A program made the position numbers and the translations under genes. The notes beneath the pieces are model-generated. The model was not told where the DNA came from and ran no database searches. It saw nothing but the letters and a program-made list of their open reading frames with translations. A stretch of DNA of 64,000 bases from Sphingomonas endophytica (GTDB taxonomy: Bacteria; Pseudomonadota; Alphaproteobacteria; Sphingomonadales; Sphingomonadaceae). Shown here piece after piece: positions 8,015 to 16,355 of this stretch. The stretch spans positions 17,156 through 81,155 of the forward strand of contig NZ_LDTB01000053.1 of the NCBI RefSeq assembly GCF_001476895.1. The letters run 5' to 3'. The first letter of the stretch is position 1, and every line of letters begins with the position of its first letter.

Positions 8015-8988
8015 TGAAGGTCGGAATTGTAGGCGCAGGCGCGATCGGGTGCTGGCTAGGTGCCCGCTTCGCAGCAGCTGGGCATGACGTCTCGGTGTTC
8101 GCGCGCGGCGCGACGCTGGATGCGCTCCGTGAGCATGGCCTTCGCCTGACGGATGCGGGCGAGACGCAGTCCTACCCGGTTACAGCCGACGAGGATGCGT
8201 CGGTGCTGGGGAAGCAGGATCTCGTGATCGTCGCGGTCAAGGCGCCGGCGATGGCAGCGGTCGCTCCTGCCGTCGGTGCAATGACGGGGCCGGACACCAT
8301 CATCATCCCGGCGATGAACGGCGTCCCCTGGTGGTTCGCCAACGGGCTGAGGCTGGCCGAGGAACCGACGCGGAAGGTCGTCGATCCGACCGGCGCGATC
8401 GGTGCGAACATCCCGGCTTCCGCGGTCGTGGGATGCGTGGTTCACGCCAGCACGGCGCTTGTCGGTCCGGGGCATGCGCGTCGGAATATGAGCGACGTGC
8501 TCATTTTCGGCGAGCCAGCCGGCAAGCCGAGCGAGCGGGTCGCCAAGGTCGTCGAGACGTTCGAGTCCGTGGGTCTCAAGTCGCGGGCAAGCGACAACAT
8601 TCGTCATGACATCTGGTACAAGCTCTGGGGCAACATGACGATGAACCCGGTGTCGGCGATCACCGGCGCGACGGCGGATCGGATCATCGATGATCCCGAC
8701 GTACGCTCGCTGCTCATGGCCGTCATGGCGGAAGCCGCGACGGTCGGCGGCCTGATCGGTTGTCCGATCGACGAGCCCGGCGAAAATCGGATCGACGTCA
8801 CTCGCAAGCTCGGTGCCTTCCGCACGTCGATGTTGCAGGATGTCGACGCCGGTCGGCCGATCGAGCTCGACGCCCTGCTGGGTGCTCCGCGCGCCATCGC
8901 GGGTGCGCTCGGCGTGCCCACCCCCTCGATGAACATGCTGTATGGTCTCACGCGCGTCTTCGCGCGGACCCGAGGGCTCCTGCCGTGA
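8014..8988 (+). CDS. Ketopantoate reductase (PanE/ApbA)-family NAD(P)-dependent reductase
   Basis: 324 residues with an N-terminal Rossmann motif GIVGAGAIGCWLG (residues 4-16) and a C-terminal helical domain with the family signature around IWYKLWGNMTMNP (about residues 202-214). The family reduces 2-oxo acids such as ketopantoate. The start overlaps the hpaG stop by one base (TAATG), so it is firmly inside the catabolic operon, and a role in pantothenate synthesis is therefore unlikely. In such a setting it may reduce a 2-oxo acid intermediate or by-product, or work opposite the downstream FAD dehydrogenase on the same 2-oxo/2-hydroxy acid pair. Real substrate unknown. Confidence 0.8.
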   Translation: MKVGIVGAGAIGCWLGARFAAAGHDVSVFARGATLDALREHGLRLTDAGETQSYPVTADEDASVLGKQDLVIVAVKAPAMAAVAPAVGAMTGPDTIIIPAMNGVPWWFANGLRLAEEPTRKVVDPTGAIGANIPASAVVGCVVHASTALVGPGHARRNMSDVLIFGEPAGKPSERVAKVVETFESVGLKSRASDNIRHDIWYKLWGNMTMNPVSAITGATADRIIDDPDVRSLLMAVMAEAATVGGLIGCPIDEPGENRIDVTRKLGAFRTSMLQDVDAGRPIELDALLGAPRAIAGALGVPTPSMNMLYGLTRVFARTRGLLP

Positions 8989-10409
8989 GCACATCCCTGT
9001 TGGACGGCCTGCGGGCCGTCTATTCGGGGCGCCTGTATGTCGACGCGGCGGACAAGGCGCCCTTCCTCACCGATTGGCGCGGTCTTTGGCACGGTGATGC
9101 CTTGGCCGTGGTCCAGCCCGACAGTACCGAGCAGGTGGCGGCGATCATGCGCTGGGCGTGGCGGACAGGGACGTCCGTCACGCCGCAGGGCGGCAATACC
9201 GGTTTGTCGGGCGGATCCGTGCCCGAGAGCGGCGCACAGGGCATCGTGCTGTCGCTGACGAGGCTCAACGCCATTCGCGCGATCGATGCCGAGAATGGGA
9301 GCATGACGGTCGAGGCTGGGTGCCTGCTCTCGCAGGTTCAGGAAGCGGCTGACGGGGTCGATCGCTACTTCCCGCTCAGCCTCGCGGCGGAAGGGAGCTG
9401 CACCATTGGCGGCAATCTCGCGACCAACGCCGGTGGCACGGCCGTGCTCCGCTACGGCAATGCACGCGATCTGTGCCTCGGTCTTGAGGTCGTGACCGCC
9501 GACGGTGAGGTCTGGGACGGTTTGCGCGCCCTGCGTAAGGACAACACCGGCTACTCGCTGCGCGATCTCTTCATCGGATCCGAAGGGACGCTGGGGATCA
9601 TCACCGCCGCAGTGGTGAAGCTGTTTCCCAAGCCCGCCGCGCGGGTCGCCGCCTTCGCCGGTGTCGAATCGCCCGAGGCGGCGACCAAGCTGCTTGCCGC
9701 GATGCAGGCGCGTGCTGCGGATGCCTTGACCGCGTTCGAGCTGATGAGCGACCTGTGCCTCGATCTGGTTATCGACCATGTTCCCGGCACGCGCATCCCG
9801 CTCGAGCAGCGAACCCCATGGTATGTTCTGCTGGAGGTCAGCGACGCGACCCGCGAGGAGCGCGCGACCGAAACCCTGCAGGAGGGTCTGATGGCTGCCT
9901 TCGAGGACGGCATCATCCTCGACGTCGCGGTTGCGACATCGATCGCGCAAAGCCGCGATTTCTGGGCGCTTCGCGAGCATATCTCCGAGGCGCAAGGGGC
10001 CGCCGGCAAGACGATCAAGCACGACGTCTCGGTGCCGATCTCGTCCATCGCCCGCTTCATCGCCGAAGCGGGATCGGCGCTCGCTGACGGCTGTCCGGAC
10101 GTTCGTCCGGTGGTCTTCGGTCATCTCGGTGACGGCAACCTCCACTACAACGTATCCCCGGCGGTTGGCGGTGACGGCGCTGCGCTTCTCGCGCGACAGG
10201 GAGCGATCAATCGCGTGATCCATGACCTTGTCGTCGCGCACCGCGGCTCGATCTCGGCCGAGCATGGTCTGGGCGTTCTGCGCCGCGACGAGGCCGCCCA
10301 TTACAAGGCACCGGTCGAGGTTCGCATGATGAAGGCCATCAAGGCCGCCCTCGATCCCGATGGCCTCATGAACCCCAAGAAGGTTCTCGTGGAGACATTG
10401 CCGTGCTGA
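8985..10409 (+). CDS. FAD-binding D-2-hydroxyacid dehydrogenase (GlcD/D2HGDH family)
   Basis: 474 residues from the GTG at 8985, which overlaps the previous stop (GTGA). The N-terminal half has the PCMH-type FAD fold with PQGGNTGLSGG and IGGNLATNAGG. The C-terminal half has FAD-oxidase-C features including GHLGDGNLHYN and the closing SAEHGLG segment. Members oxidise D-2-hydroxy acids (D-lactate, D-2-hydroxyglutarate, glycolate) to 2-oxo acids. D2HGDH-type members pass electrons to ETF, and an ETF-QO gene lies 6 kb to the left. Not a known part of the homoprotocatechuate route. An aryl-lactate such as 3,4-dihydroxyphenyllactate is a reasonable guess for substrate but is not shown by the sequence. 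Confidence 0.82.
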   Translation: MSTSLLDGLRAVYSGRLYVDAADKAPFLTDWRGLWHGDALAVVQPDSTEQVAAIMRWAWRTGTSVTPQGGNTGLSGGSVPESGAQGIVLSLTRLNAIRAIDAENGSMTVEAGCLLSQVQEAADGVDRYFPLSLAAEGSCTIGGNLATNAGGTAVLRYGNARDLCLGLEVVTADGEVWDGLRALRKDNTGYSLRDLFIGSEGTLGIITAAVVKLFPKPAARVAAFAGVESPEAATKLLAAMQARAADALTAFELMSDLCLDLVIDHVPGTRIPLEQRTPWYVLLEVSDATREERATETLQEGLMAAFEDGIILDVAVATSIAQSRDFWALREHISEAQGAAGKTIKHDVSVPISSIARFIAEAGSALADGCPDVRPVVFGHLGDGNLHYNVSPAVGGDGAALLARQGAINRVIHDLVVAHRGSISAEHGLGVLRRDEAAHYKAPVEVRMMKAIKAALDPDGLMNPKKVLVETLPC

Positions 10410-11830
10410 AGCATAACCTCATCGCAGGCGAGTGGGTGGCTGGAACGCCGTCGCCGAACATCAACCCTTCCGACACCAGCGACGTGATTGATGATTATCA
10501 TCAAGCCGAACCGGCCCATGTCGAGCGCGCGATCGCGGCGGCTCAGGACGCGCTTGGTCCATGGTCGCGCGGGCCCCTGCAACAGCGGGCCGACATCCTC
10601 GATCGTGTCGGCGCGGAGATCTTGCAGCGCCTGGACGAGCTCGCCGACCTTCTCGCGCGGGAGGAAGGCAAGACGTTGCGGGAAGCGCGTGGCGAAGTGA
10701 CGCGCGCCGGCCATATCTTCCGCTTCTTCGCGGGCGAGGTCGTCCGGCAAACGGGGCAACATCTCGATTCCATCCGGCCGGGTGTCGAAATCGATATCAC
10801 CCGCGAGCCTGTCGGTGTCGTGTCGCTCATCACGCCGTGGAATTTCCCGATCGCCATTCCGGCATGGAAGATCGCCCCGGCGCTCGCCTATGGCAATACG
10901 GTCGTCTTCAAGCCGGCGGACCTGACCCCGGGCTGCGCCTGGGCGCTGGCTGAAATGCTCCACCGCGCCGGCCTTCCAGCGGGCGTCTTCAACCTGGTCA
11001 TGGGTCGCGGCTCGAAGCTGGGGTCGACCCTCGCTGGTCCGGGTGTGGATGCGGTCAGCTTCACCGGGTCGGACGGTGTCGGGCGCGGCATTTTGCGGGC
11101 GGGTGCGGAGCACGGCTTCAAGGTCCAGCTCGAGATGGGCGGCAAGAACCCGCTGGTGGTGCTCGCCGACGCCGACCTCGATCTGGCGGCGGACTGTGCG
11201 CTCGATGGCGCCTTCTACGCGACCGGGCAGCGCTGCACGGCATCGTCGCGCCTGATCGTCGAGGAAAGCGTTCACGACGCCTTCGTCGAACTCCTCAAGG
11301 AGAAAATGGCACGACAGGTCGTGGGCGATGCGCGCGCCAGCGACACGACGATCGGCCCGGTGGTCGATGATCGGCAGTTGCAGAGCAATCTCGCGCATCT
11401 GGCCCGCGCGCAGGCGGAGGGTGCCACGCTCGTCGCCGGTGGGGAGCGGCTGCAGCGGGGTACGAATGGCTTCTACCAGGCCCCCGCCTTGCTGACCGAG
11501 ACGACCGAGAACATGCAGATCAATCAGGAGGAGGTCTTCGGGCCGGTTGCCTCGGTGCTCCGCGTCAGCGGGTTCGACGAGGCGCTCGCGGTCGCGAACG
11601 GGGTGCGCTTCGGGCTGGCCGCAGGCATCTGCACGACGTCGCTGAAACACGCATCCCGGTTTCGCCGAGACGCGCAGGCGGGCATGGTCATGGTCAACCT
11701 GCCAACCGCGGGCGTCGATTACCACGTCCCGTTCGGCGGGCGGAAGGGGTCGAGTCATGGTCCGCGCGAGCAGGGCTCCTACGCCGCCGAGTTCTACACG
11801 ACCGTCAAAACCGCCTACGTCCGCCCGTAA
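10403..11830 (+). CDS. Aldehyde dehydrogenase, succinic/2-oxoglutaric semialdehyde type
   Basis: 475 residues from a GTG start that overlaps the upstream stop by 7 bases and has GGAG before it. Catalytic residues are Asn147 (ITPWNFP), Glu244 (QLEMGGKNP) and Cys278 (TGQRCTAS). The C-terminal pattern [13 protein letters not shown]...[11 protein letters not shown] is typical of the 2-oxoglutarate (2,5-dioxovalerate) semialdehyde dehydrogenase branch. Two roles fit: oxidation of the succinic semialdehyde released by HpaI, or oxidation of an arylacetaldehyde that feeds the pathway. The first is simpler, since the cluster makes succinic semialdehyde and no other gene here removes it. Confidence 0.85.
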   Translation: MLKHNLIAGEWVAGTPSPNINPSDTSDVIDDYHQAEPAHVERAIAAAQDALGPWSRGPLQQRADILDRVGAEILQRLDELADLLAREEGKTLREARGEVTRAGHIFRFFAGEVVRQTGQHLDSIRPGVEIDITREPVGVVSLITPWNFPIAIPAWKIAPALAYGNTVVFKPADLTPGCAWALAEMLHRAGLPAGVFNLVMGRGSKLGSTLAGPGVDAVSFTGSDGVGRGILRAGAEHGFKVQLEMGGKNPLVVLADADLDLAADCALDGAFYATGQRCTASSRLIVEESVHDAFVELLKEKMARQVVGDARASDTTIGPVVDDRQLQSNLAHLARAQAEGATLVAGGERLQRGTNGFYQAPALLTETTENMQINQEEVFGPVASVLRVSGFDEALAVANGVRFGLAAGICTTSLKHASRFRRDAQAGMVMVNLPTAGVDYHVPFGGRKGSSHGPREQGSYAAEFYTTVKTAYVRP

Positions 11831-11841
11831 GGAGAAACCTC

Positions 11842-12648
11842 GTGGCGCTATCTCCCGATATCATCCAGAAGCTCGCCGCTTCCCTCGATGAGGCCGAGCG
11901 CACGCAGACCCAGGTCGACCATTTCTCGATCGCGCACCCCGACATGACGATGGACGACGCCTATGCGATCCAGAACGCATGGGTCGAAGCCAAGATCGCG
12001 GGCGGACGTCGCGCGGTCGGTCACAAGATCGGCCTGACGAGCCGGGCGATGCAGCGCGCCGGCAACATCACCGAGCCGGACTATGGCACGCTCCTCGATG
12101 ACATGGTGTTCGCCGATGGCGGAGAAATCCCCACCAAGCGTTTCATCGTACCGCGAGTCGAGGTCGAGCTGGCCTTCATCCTGAAGAACCGTCTGGAAGG
12201 GCCGAACTGCACGATCTTCGACGTCCTCTCGGCGACGGATTACGTCATCCCGGCGATCGAGCTGATCGACGCGCGCATCCGGCAGGTCGATCCTGCTACC
12301 GGGGCGACGCGCAAGGTTCTCGACACGATCTCCGACAATGCGGCGAATGCCGGCATCATCATGGGCGGGCGGCCGATCCGGCCGCACGATATGGATCTTC
12401 GCTGGGCCTGCGCGATCGTCTCGAGAAACGGCGTGATTGAGGACTCAGGGGTTGCTGCGGCGGTTCTGAACCATCCCGCCAATGGCGTGGCCTGGCTTGC
12501 GAACAAGCTTCACCCGCACGGCATCACGCTGGAGCCCGGTGAAATCGTCCTCGGTGGATCATTCACGGCACCCGTCGCGGCGCGGGTCGGCGATACCTTC
12601 CATGTCGACTACGGACCGCTCGGCGCCGTGTCTTGCCACTTCAGCTAG
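11842..12648 (+). CDS. hpaH: 2-oxo-hept-4-ene-1,7-dioate hydratase
   Basis: Adds water to the 2-oxoheptenedioate made by the FAH-family enzyme, giving the substrate of HpaI. The GTG start at 11842 has GGAGAA ahead of it, 11 bases after the preceding stop. The 268 residues show the hydratase/decarboxylase fold related to Mhp[13 protein letters not shown] (60-71), the Mg ligands Glu107 and Glu109 in PRVEVELAF, and [17 protein letters not shown] (about residues 154-170). It closes the functional part of the operon; what follows is a broken transporter gene. Confidence 0.87.
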   Translation: MALSPDIIQKLAASLDEAERTQTQVDHFSIAHPDMTMDDAYAIQNAWVEAKIAGGRRAVGHKIGLTSRAMQRAGNITEPDYGTLLDDMVFADGGEIPTKRFIVPRVEVELAFILKNRLEGPNCTIFDVLSATDYVIPAIELIDARIRQVDPATGATRKVLDTISDNAANAGIIMGGRPIRPHDMDLRWACAIVSRNGVIEDSGVAAAVLNHPANGVAWLANKLHPHGITLEPGEIVLGGSFTAPVAARVGDTFHVDYGPLGAVSCHFS

Positions 12649-12655
12649 TCGGGCG

Positions 12656-13039
12656 ATGGCGATGATCCAGGAGCAGTGTGGCGCGGCCGGGCTCTCATGG
12701 CGAACAATGTTTGCCATCGGCGGTGTGCTGCCGATGCCGTGCGCACCCATCGTCATGGCATTGATCGCAGGCGACCGAAGCGGACCACTCCGGCAGTCTG
12801 CAGCCCGGAGGCACGACCTCGACCCGCCGAGCGCTACGCCGGCACGATCGGTGATGATCGCTGCCGGCACCTGCTTCTTCTGCACCCTGCTAGCGCTCTA
12901 CGCCCTACTGAACTGGCTACCGATGCTGCTGCGGGATCTTGGTCTCGCACCCGCGAAATCCGCGCAGGGGGCGGCAATCTTCAACACTGGCGGGCTCGCC
13001 GGGGCGATTCTTTTTGCGCTCCCGCCCAAGGCTATTTGA
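12656..13039 (+). pseudogene. Remnant of an MFS aromatic-acid/H+ symporter
   Basis: About 125 codons of recognisable MFS transporter text beginning 7 bases after the hpaH stop. The parts GLSWRTMFAIGGVLP and LLALYALLNWLPMLLRDLGL resemble the middle helices (roughly TM6-TM8) of AAHS-type symporters such as PcaK or MhpT, which are usually about 430-450 residues. The first five helices and the last four are missing, and the central loop is degenerate. The end overlaps by 8 bases the stop of the convergent flavoprotein gene. Read as the decayed last gene of the hpa operon: the original uptake system for the free acid has been lost. Confidence 0.65.
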
Positions 13040-14600
13040 TCGTCTCACCCGCCAGCATGCCGAAGGTCATGGCGGGGCCGATCGAGGCGCCAGCGCCAGC
13101 ATAGCCGAAGCCCATCACCGACGCAGCAACGTCCCCGCAGGCATACAGCCCCGATATCGGAGCGCCGTCTCGATTCAGCACGCACGCCTGTTCGTTGACG
13201 GCGAGGCCGCCTTTGGTGCCACAAAGTCCAGGGACGATCGGTGCGGCGTAGAACGGCGCCTGCGAGATCGTTCCGAGACAGGGGTTCGGCTCGTGCCCTG
13301 CGTCTCCGTTGAAGCGCTGATGCGCATCACTCCCGCGGCCGAACAGGTAGTCGCGGCCACTCTTGGCGACATAGTTCATCTGCTCAACCGACGATGCCAG
13401 TGCCCGTTCAGGGAACATGAGCGCATCGGACAGGGCCGCAATGCTCTCGGCCTGACGCCAACTTGTCGGAACCGCAGCGCCGGGCGGCGTGCCCAGCACG
13501 GAATAGCGCGAGCGAAATGCATCGTCGAATATCAGCCAGGACCGTGCCGCAGGATAGCAACCGCGCGCGGGATCGAACGCCAGCATTCCCCGGCCGACGT
13601 CATTGTAACCCAGCGCTTCGTTGACGAAGCGGCGACCGTCTGCATCCACGAGCATCGAGCCGGGCAGCGCCAACTCACGAACGACGAGGAAGGGGGCACG
13701 GCCGTCCTCGGGAACATGCACCGCACCAAGCCACCCGTCGCCAACGCCGGAAAGGCCGGCACCGCAATCCAGGCCGCTGCGGATGCCATCTCCGGCAGCA
13801 CGGCCGGCGGCCAGTGAGACGAACTCGACGCTGGGCAGAAGCGCCCGTCGCATCGCCGGGTTCGACGCAAAGCCGCCCGAGGCCAGAACGACGGATTTCA
13901 CCGCGAGTTGGTTGCCGTCCGTCAAGTCGATCAGGAAGCCCGAACCATTTGTACGCTCGAGGCGAGCCAGTCCGGCGCCGCGAAACATATCGACGCCGGC
14001 CGCAAGTGCCGCGTGCCCCAGGCCCGCGATCAAAGCCGCGCCCTGCGTTCGTACGTCGCGCTGACGCCGCTCGGCGACGAGTTCCGGGTTTGGGCCGGTG
14101 CGGTATTCGGCATAGGTCAGCGGAGCGCGGGTGGGGTTCGTCCTGAACCAACCGCTTCGCCCCCCGAGATGACGACCTGCTTCGAAAGGCTCCGGCTCAA
14201 GACTGCGACCAAACCCGGCGCCGTCCCAATCCGCATGATAGTCGTGCCGTGCGATGGACGAGAACCGCAAGGCGCTGTGCGTCTCGAGGAAATCGACCAA
14301 TCGAGGGCCGTGCTCGATGAATGCACGGGCATTCTCGATAGCGGGCTGGGATCCACTCACTCGCCGCAGGTAAACCAGCGCTTGTGCAAGATCGTCGGCC
14401 CGACCGGCGCGGCGCATCGGGCCATTGCCCGGAATCCAGAGGTTGCCGCCGCCAATCGCCGAGGTGCCGCCCAGGAGGTCCTCCGCCTCGACGATCGCAA
14501 CCGAGGCTCCTCGTGTCTGTGCGGCAAGAGCGGCCGTCAGTCCGGCCGCTCCCGACCCGACCACCACCACATCGACGTTCATCATGCCATTGGAACTCAT
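13032..14600 (-). CDS. FAD-binding dehydrogenase of the fumarate reductase/3-ketosteroid dehydrogenase flavoprotein family
   Basis: 522 residues with an N-terminal FAD site VVVVGSGAAGLTAALAA (about 10-26), the GGTSAIGGGNLWIPGN loop, and the C-terminal FAD clamp ACGDVAASVMGFGYAGAG. This layout is shared by KstD (3-ketosteroid delta1-dehydrogenase), soluble fumarate reductases and urocanate reductases. It carries no signal peptide or haem motif, so it is a cytoplasmic single-domain flavoprotein. It is last in a leftward unit aminotransferase - SDR - EamA transporter - flavoprotein, 9 bases after the transporter. Substrate unknown; desaturation or reduction of a ring or enoate side chain would fit the family. 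Confidence 0.8.
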   Translation of the reverse strand: MSSNGMMNVDVVVVGSGAAGLTAALAAQTRGASVAIVEAEDLLGGTSAIGGGNLWIPGNGPMRRAGRADDLAQALVYLRRVSGSQPAIENARAFIEHGPRLVDFLETHSALRFSSIARHDYHADWDGAGFGRSLEPEPFEAGRHLGGRSGWFRTNPTRAPLTYAEYRTGPNPELVAERRQRDVRTQGAALIAGLGHAALAAGVDMFRGAGLARLERTNGSGFLIDLTDGNQLAVKSVVLASGGFASNPAMRRALLPSVEFVSLAAGRAAGDGIRSGLDCGAGLSGVGDGWLGAVHVPEDGRAPFLVVRELALPGSMLVDADGRRFVNEALGYNDVGRGMLAFDPARGCYPAARSWLIFDDAFRSRYSVLGTPPGAAVPTSWRQAESIAALSDALMFPERALASSVEQMNYVAKSGRDYLFGRGSDAHQRFNGDAGHEPNPCLGTISQAPFYAAPIVPGLCGTKGGLAVNEQACVLNRDGAPISGLYACGDVAASVMGFGYAGAGASIGPAMTFGMLAGETIK

Positions 14601-14609
14601 CGAGCGTGC

Positions 14610-15515
14610 TCAACCCATCGAGACGAAGATGATGCCGAGGACCGCGAGGATGCAGCCGATGATCGCCTTCACCCCCATCCGCTCCTTGAAGATCAGCACG
14701 CCCATCGGCACGGCGAACAGCGGGGCGAGACCGGAATAGACGGACGCCGATCCGGCTCCGACCATGGAGATCGAATAGACCAGCAGGAGGGCAGCGCCCG
14801 CCAAAGTCACGCCGGTCGCGCCTGCCAGAAGGATATTCGTTCGATTGTAGAGGACGTCGCGGACTGGAACGCGCTCGGCCTGCGACGAGATACTCCAGAG
14901 CATCACACCCGCGATGACCGTCTTGAACAGGCTGACGGTGGTGACGCTGGCGGTCATCAGGGATATCTTGAGCACGACCGCACCCGCAGCCCATGCCACC
15001 GCCGTCCCCAAGGCAATCGCCACGCCGATGGTATGATCGCGGGACCTGGTGCGCTCTTCCTCATCCACGGCAAGCGCTGCGGTGCCGCCGGGACGCTGCG
15101 ACATCAGTGCCGTGCCAGTGATGGCGAGCGCGACTCCGATGAGCTTGAAGGAGGTCAGCGCCTCGCCCAGCAGGATCCAGGAGAACAATACGGCGAACGC
15201 TGGATAGGATTTGGCGATCGGCGTCGCGCGCGACATGCCGATCCGCTTGATCGCCATGAAGAACGAGGTGTCGCCCAGGACGATGCTGAACATGACCGAC
15301 AGACCGATCCAGAGCAGGGAATGGACGTCGGGAACCGCCGCCCCTGTGGTCGACCACCAGAGCGGCAGGAAGATGACCGCTGCGACCGTACAGCGCCACG
15401 CGTTGAGGGTGATCGGGGGAATGCGTCCGCCGATGCCTCTGACCAGCAGGCTGGTCGTTGCGGAGAACCCGGCTACCGCCAGGCCGGCGATAAGACCTTT
15501 GTGAGCCGGATCCAT
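14610..15515 (-). CDS. EamA/DMT-family transporter
   Basis: 301 residues, almost entirely hydrophobic, reading as ten transmembrane helices in two five-helix halves with a charged loop around residues 150-162 (EEERTRSRD). The second half contains the EamA-like GAGSASVYSGLAPLFAVPMGVLIFKE pattern (starting near residue 251). Members export or import small metabolites, often amino acids or aromatic compounds. The start overlaps the SDR stop (TGATG) and the stop is 9 bases before the flavoprotein start. It may have taken over transport after loss of the MFS gene at 12.6 kb; that is inference. Confidence 0.85.
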   Translation of the reverse strand: MDPAHKGLIAGLAVAGFSATTSLLVRGIGGRIPPITLNAWRCTVAAVIFLPLWWSTTGAAVPDVHSLLWIGLSVMFSIVLGDTSFFMAIKRIGMSRATPIAKSYPAFAVLFSWILLGEALTSFKLIGVALAITGTALMSQRPGGTAALAVDEEERTRSRDHTIGVAIALGTAVAWAAGAVVLKISLMTASVTTVSLFKTVIAGVMLWSISSQAERVPVRDVLYNRTNILLAGATGVTLAGAALLLVYSISMVGAGSASVYSGLAPLFAVPMGVLIFKERMGVKAIIGCILAVLGIIFVSMG

Positions 15516-16276
15516 CAGACGGTCTGCGCGCCGTCGGCGGTGATGGCGGCACCGTTCATATAGGACGATTGTTCGCTGGCCAGGAAGGCGATGATGTCGG
15601 CAATCTCTTCATAGGTGCCTTCGCGACCCATGGGCACCAGCTCGGCCGCGCGTTTGCGCCGCATCGCTTGCTGTTCCTCCGACGCGCCCTGCTTGCGATC
15701 GGCCATGTATGTCGGCAGGAAGCCCGGGCAGACCGCGTTCGCGCGGATGCCCCGCGCCGCGAAATCCTTGGCGATCACCTTGGTAAGCTGCAGCAGGCCG
15801 GCCTTGGAAACGCTGTAGGCGGCCTCCGCGGTCGATGCCTTGAACGACGCGATCGATGCGGTGGTGACGATCGTGCCGCCGCCGCCACGTTCCATGAGCG
15901 GGATGGACTTCGATGAGAACAGGAAGGCCGATCGCAGATTGACGGCAATCGTGCGGTCCCACACGTCGACCGGGGTGTCGACGATGTTGCCGACCGGATT
16001 GATCCCCGCGTTGTTCAGCAGGATGTCGAGGCGTCCGAACTTGGCCTCGGCGCGCGCCACGGCCTGTTCCGCCACTTCGGGGAGGGACACATCGCCGACT
16101 ACGGCTGCGACCGCAGTCCCTTTCTCGCGAAGACTTTCGACCAGGGCGCCAAGCGCGGCCTCGTTATAGTCCACGACGACCAGCTTGGCGCCTTCGCGAG
16201 CGAAGAGTTCCGCCGTGATGCGCCCAAGCCCCGTCGCCACCCCGGTTGCGAGTACGATCTTGTCCTGAAAGCGCAT
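15515..16276 (-). CDS. Short-chain dehydrogenase/reductase (SDR)
   Basis: A 253-residue classical SDR from the ATG at 16276, chosen over 16294 because GGGGAG lies 8 bases upstream. Cofactor motif TGVATGLG is near residue 11, an NNAG motif follows in LLNNAGINPVG, and the active site is Ser (TTASIASF) with YSVSK. An Asp after beta-2 (VVVDYNE) points to NAD rather than NADP. Substrates of such enzymes range widely (hydroxyacyl compounds, sugars, aromatic diols). Its operon with an aromatic aminotransferase and a flavoprotein suggests a secondary alcohol/ketone step on a side chain, but the exact substrate cannot be read. Confidence 0.85.
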   Translation of the reverse strand: MRFQDKIVLATGVATGLGRITAELFAREGAKLVVVDYNEAALGALVESLREKGTAVAAVVGDVSLPEVAEQAVARAEAKFGRLDILLNNAGINPVGNIVDTPVDVWDRTIAVNLRSAFLFSSKSIPLMERGGGGTIVTTASIASFKASTAEAAYSVSKAGLLQLTKVIAKDFAARGIRANAVCPGFLPTYMADRKQGASEEQQAMRRKRAAELVPMGREGTYEEIADIIAFLASEQSSYMNGAAITADGAQTV

Positions 16277-16355
16277 CGTCCAACTCCCCATCATCGGCTT
16301 CGCCGATCATCCTTACCTTTGGTCCCAAGAGCGCTGGGGCCCACGTCGCTGCGAA

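Noticed and set aside
8604..10301. A 565-codon open frame opposite the FAD dehydrogenase
   Set aside because: No recognisable motif. The plus strand encodes a clear FAD enzyme with overlapping operon junctions.
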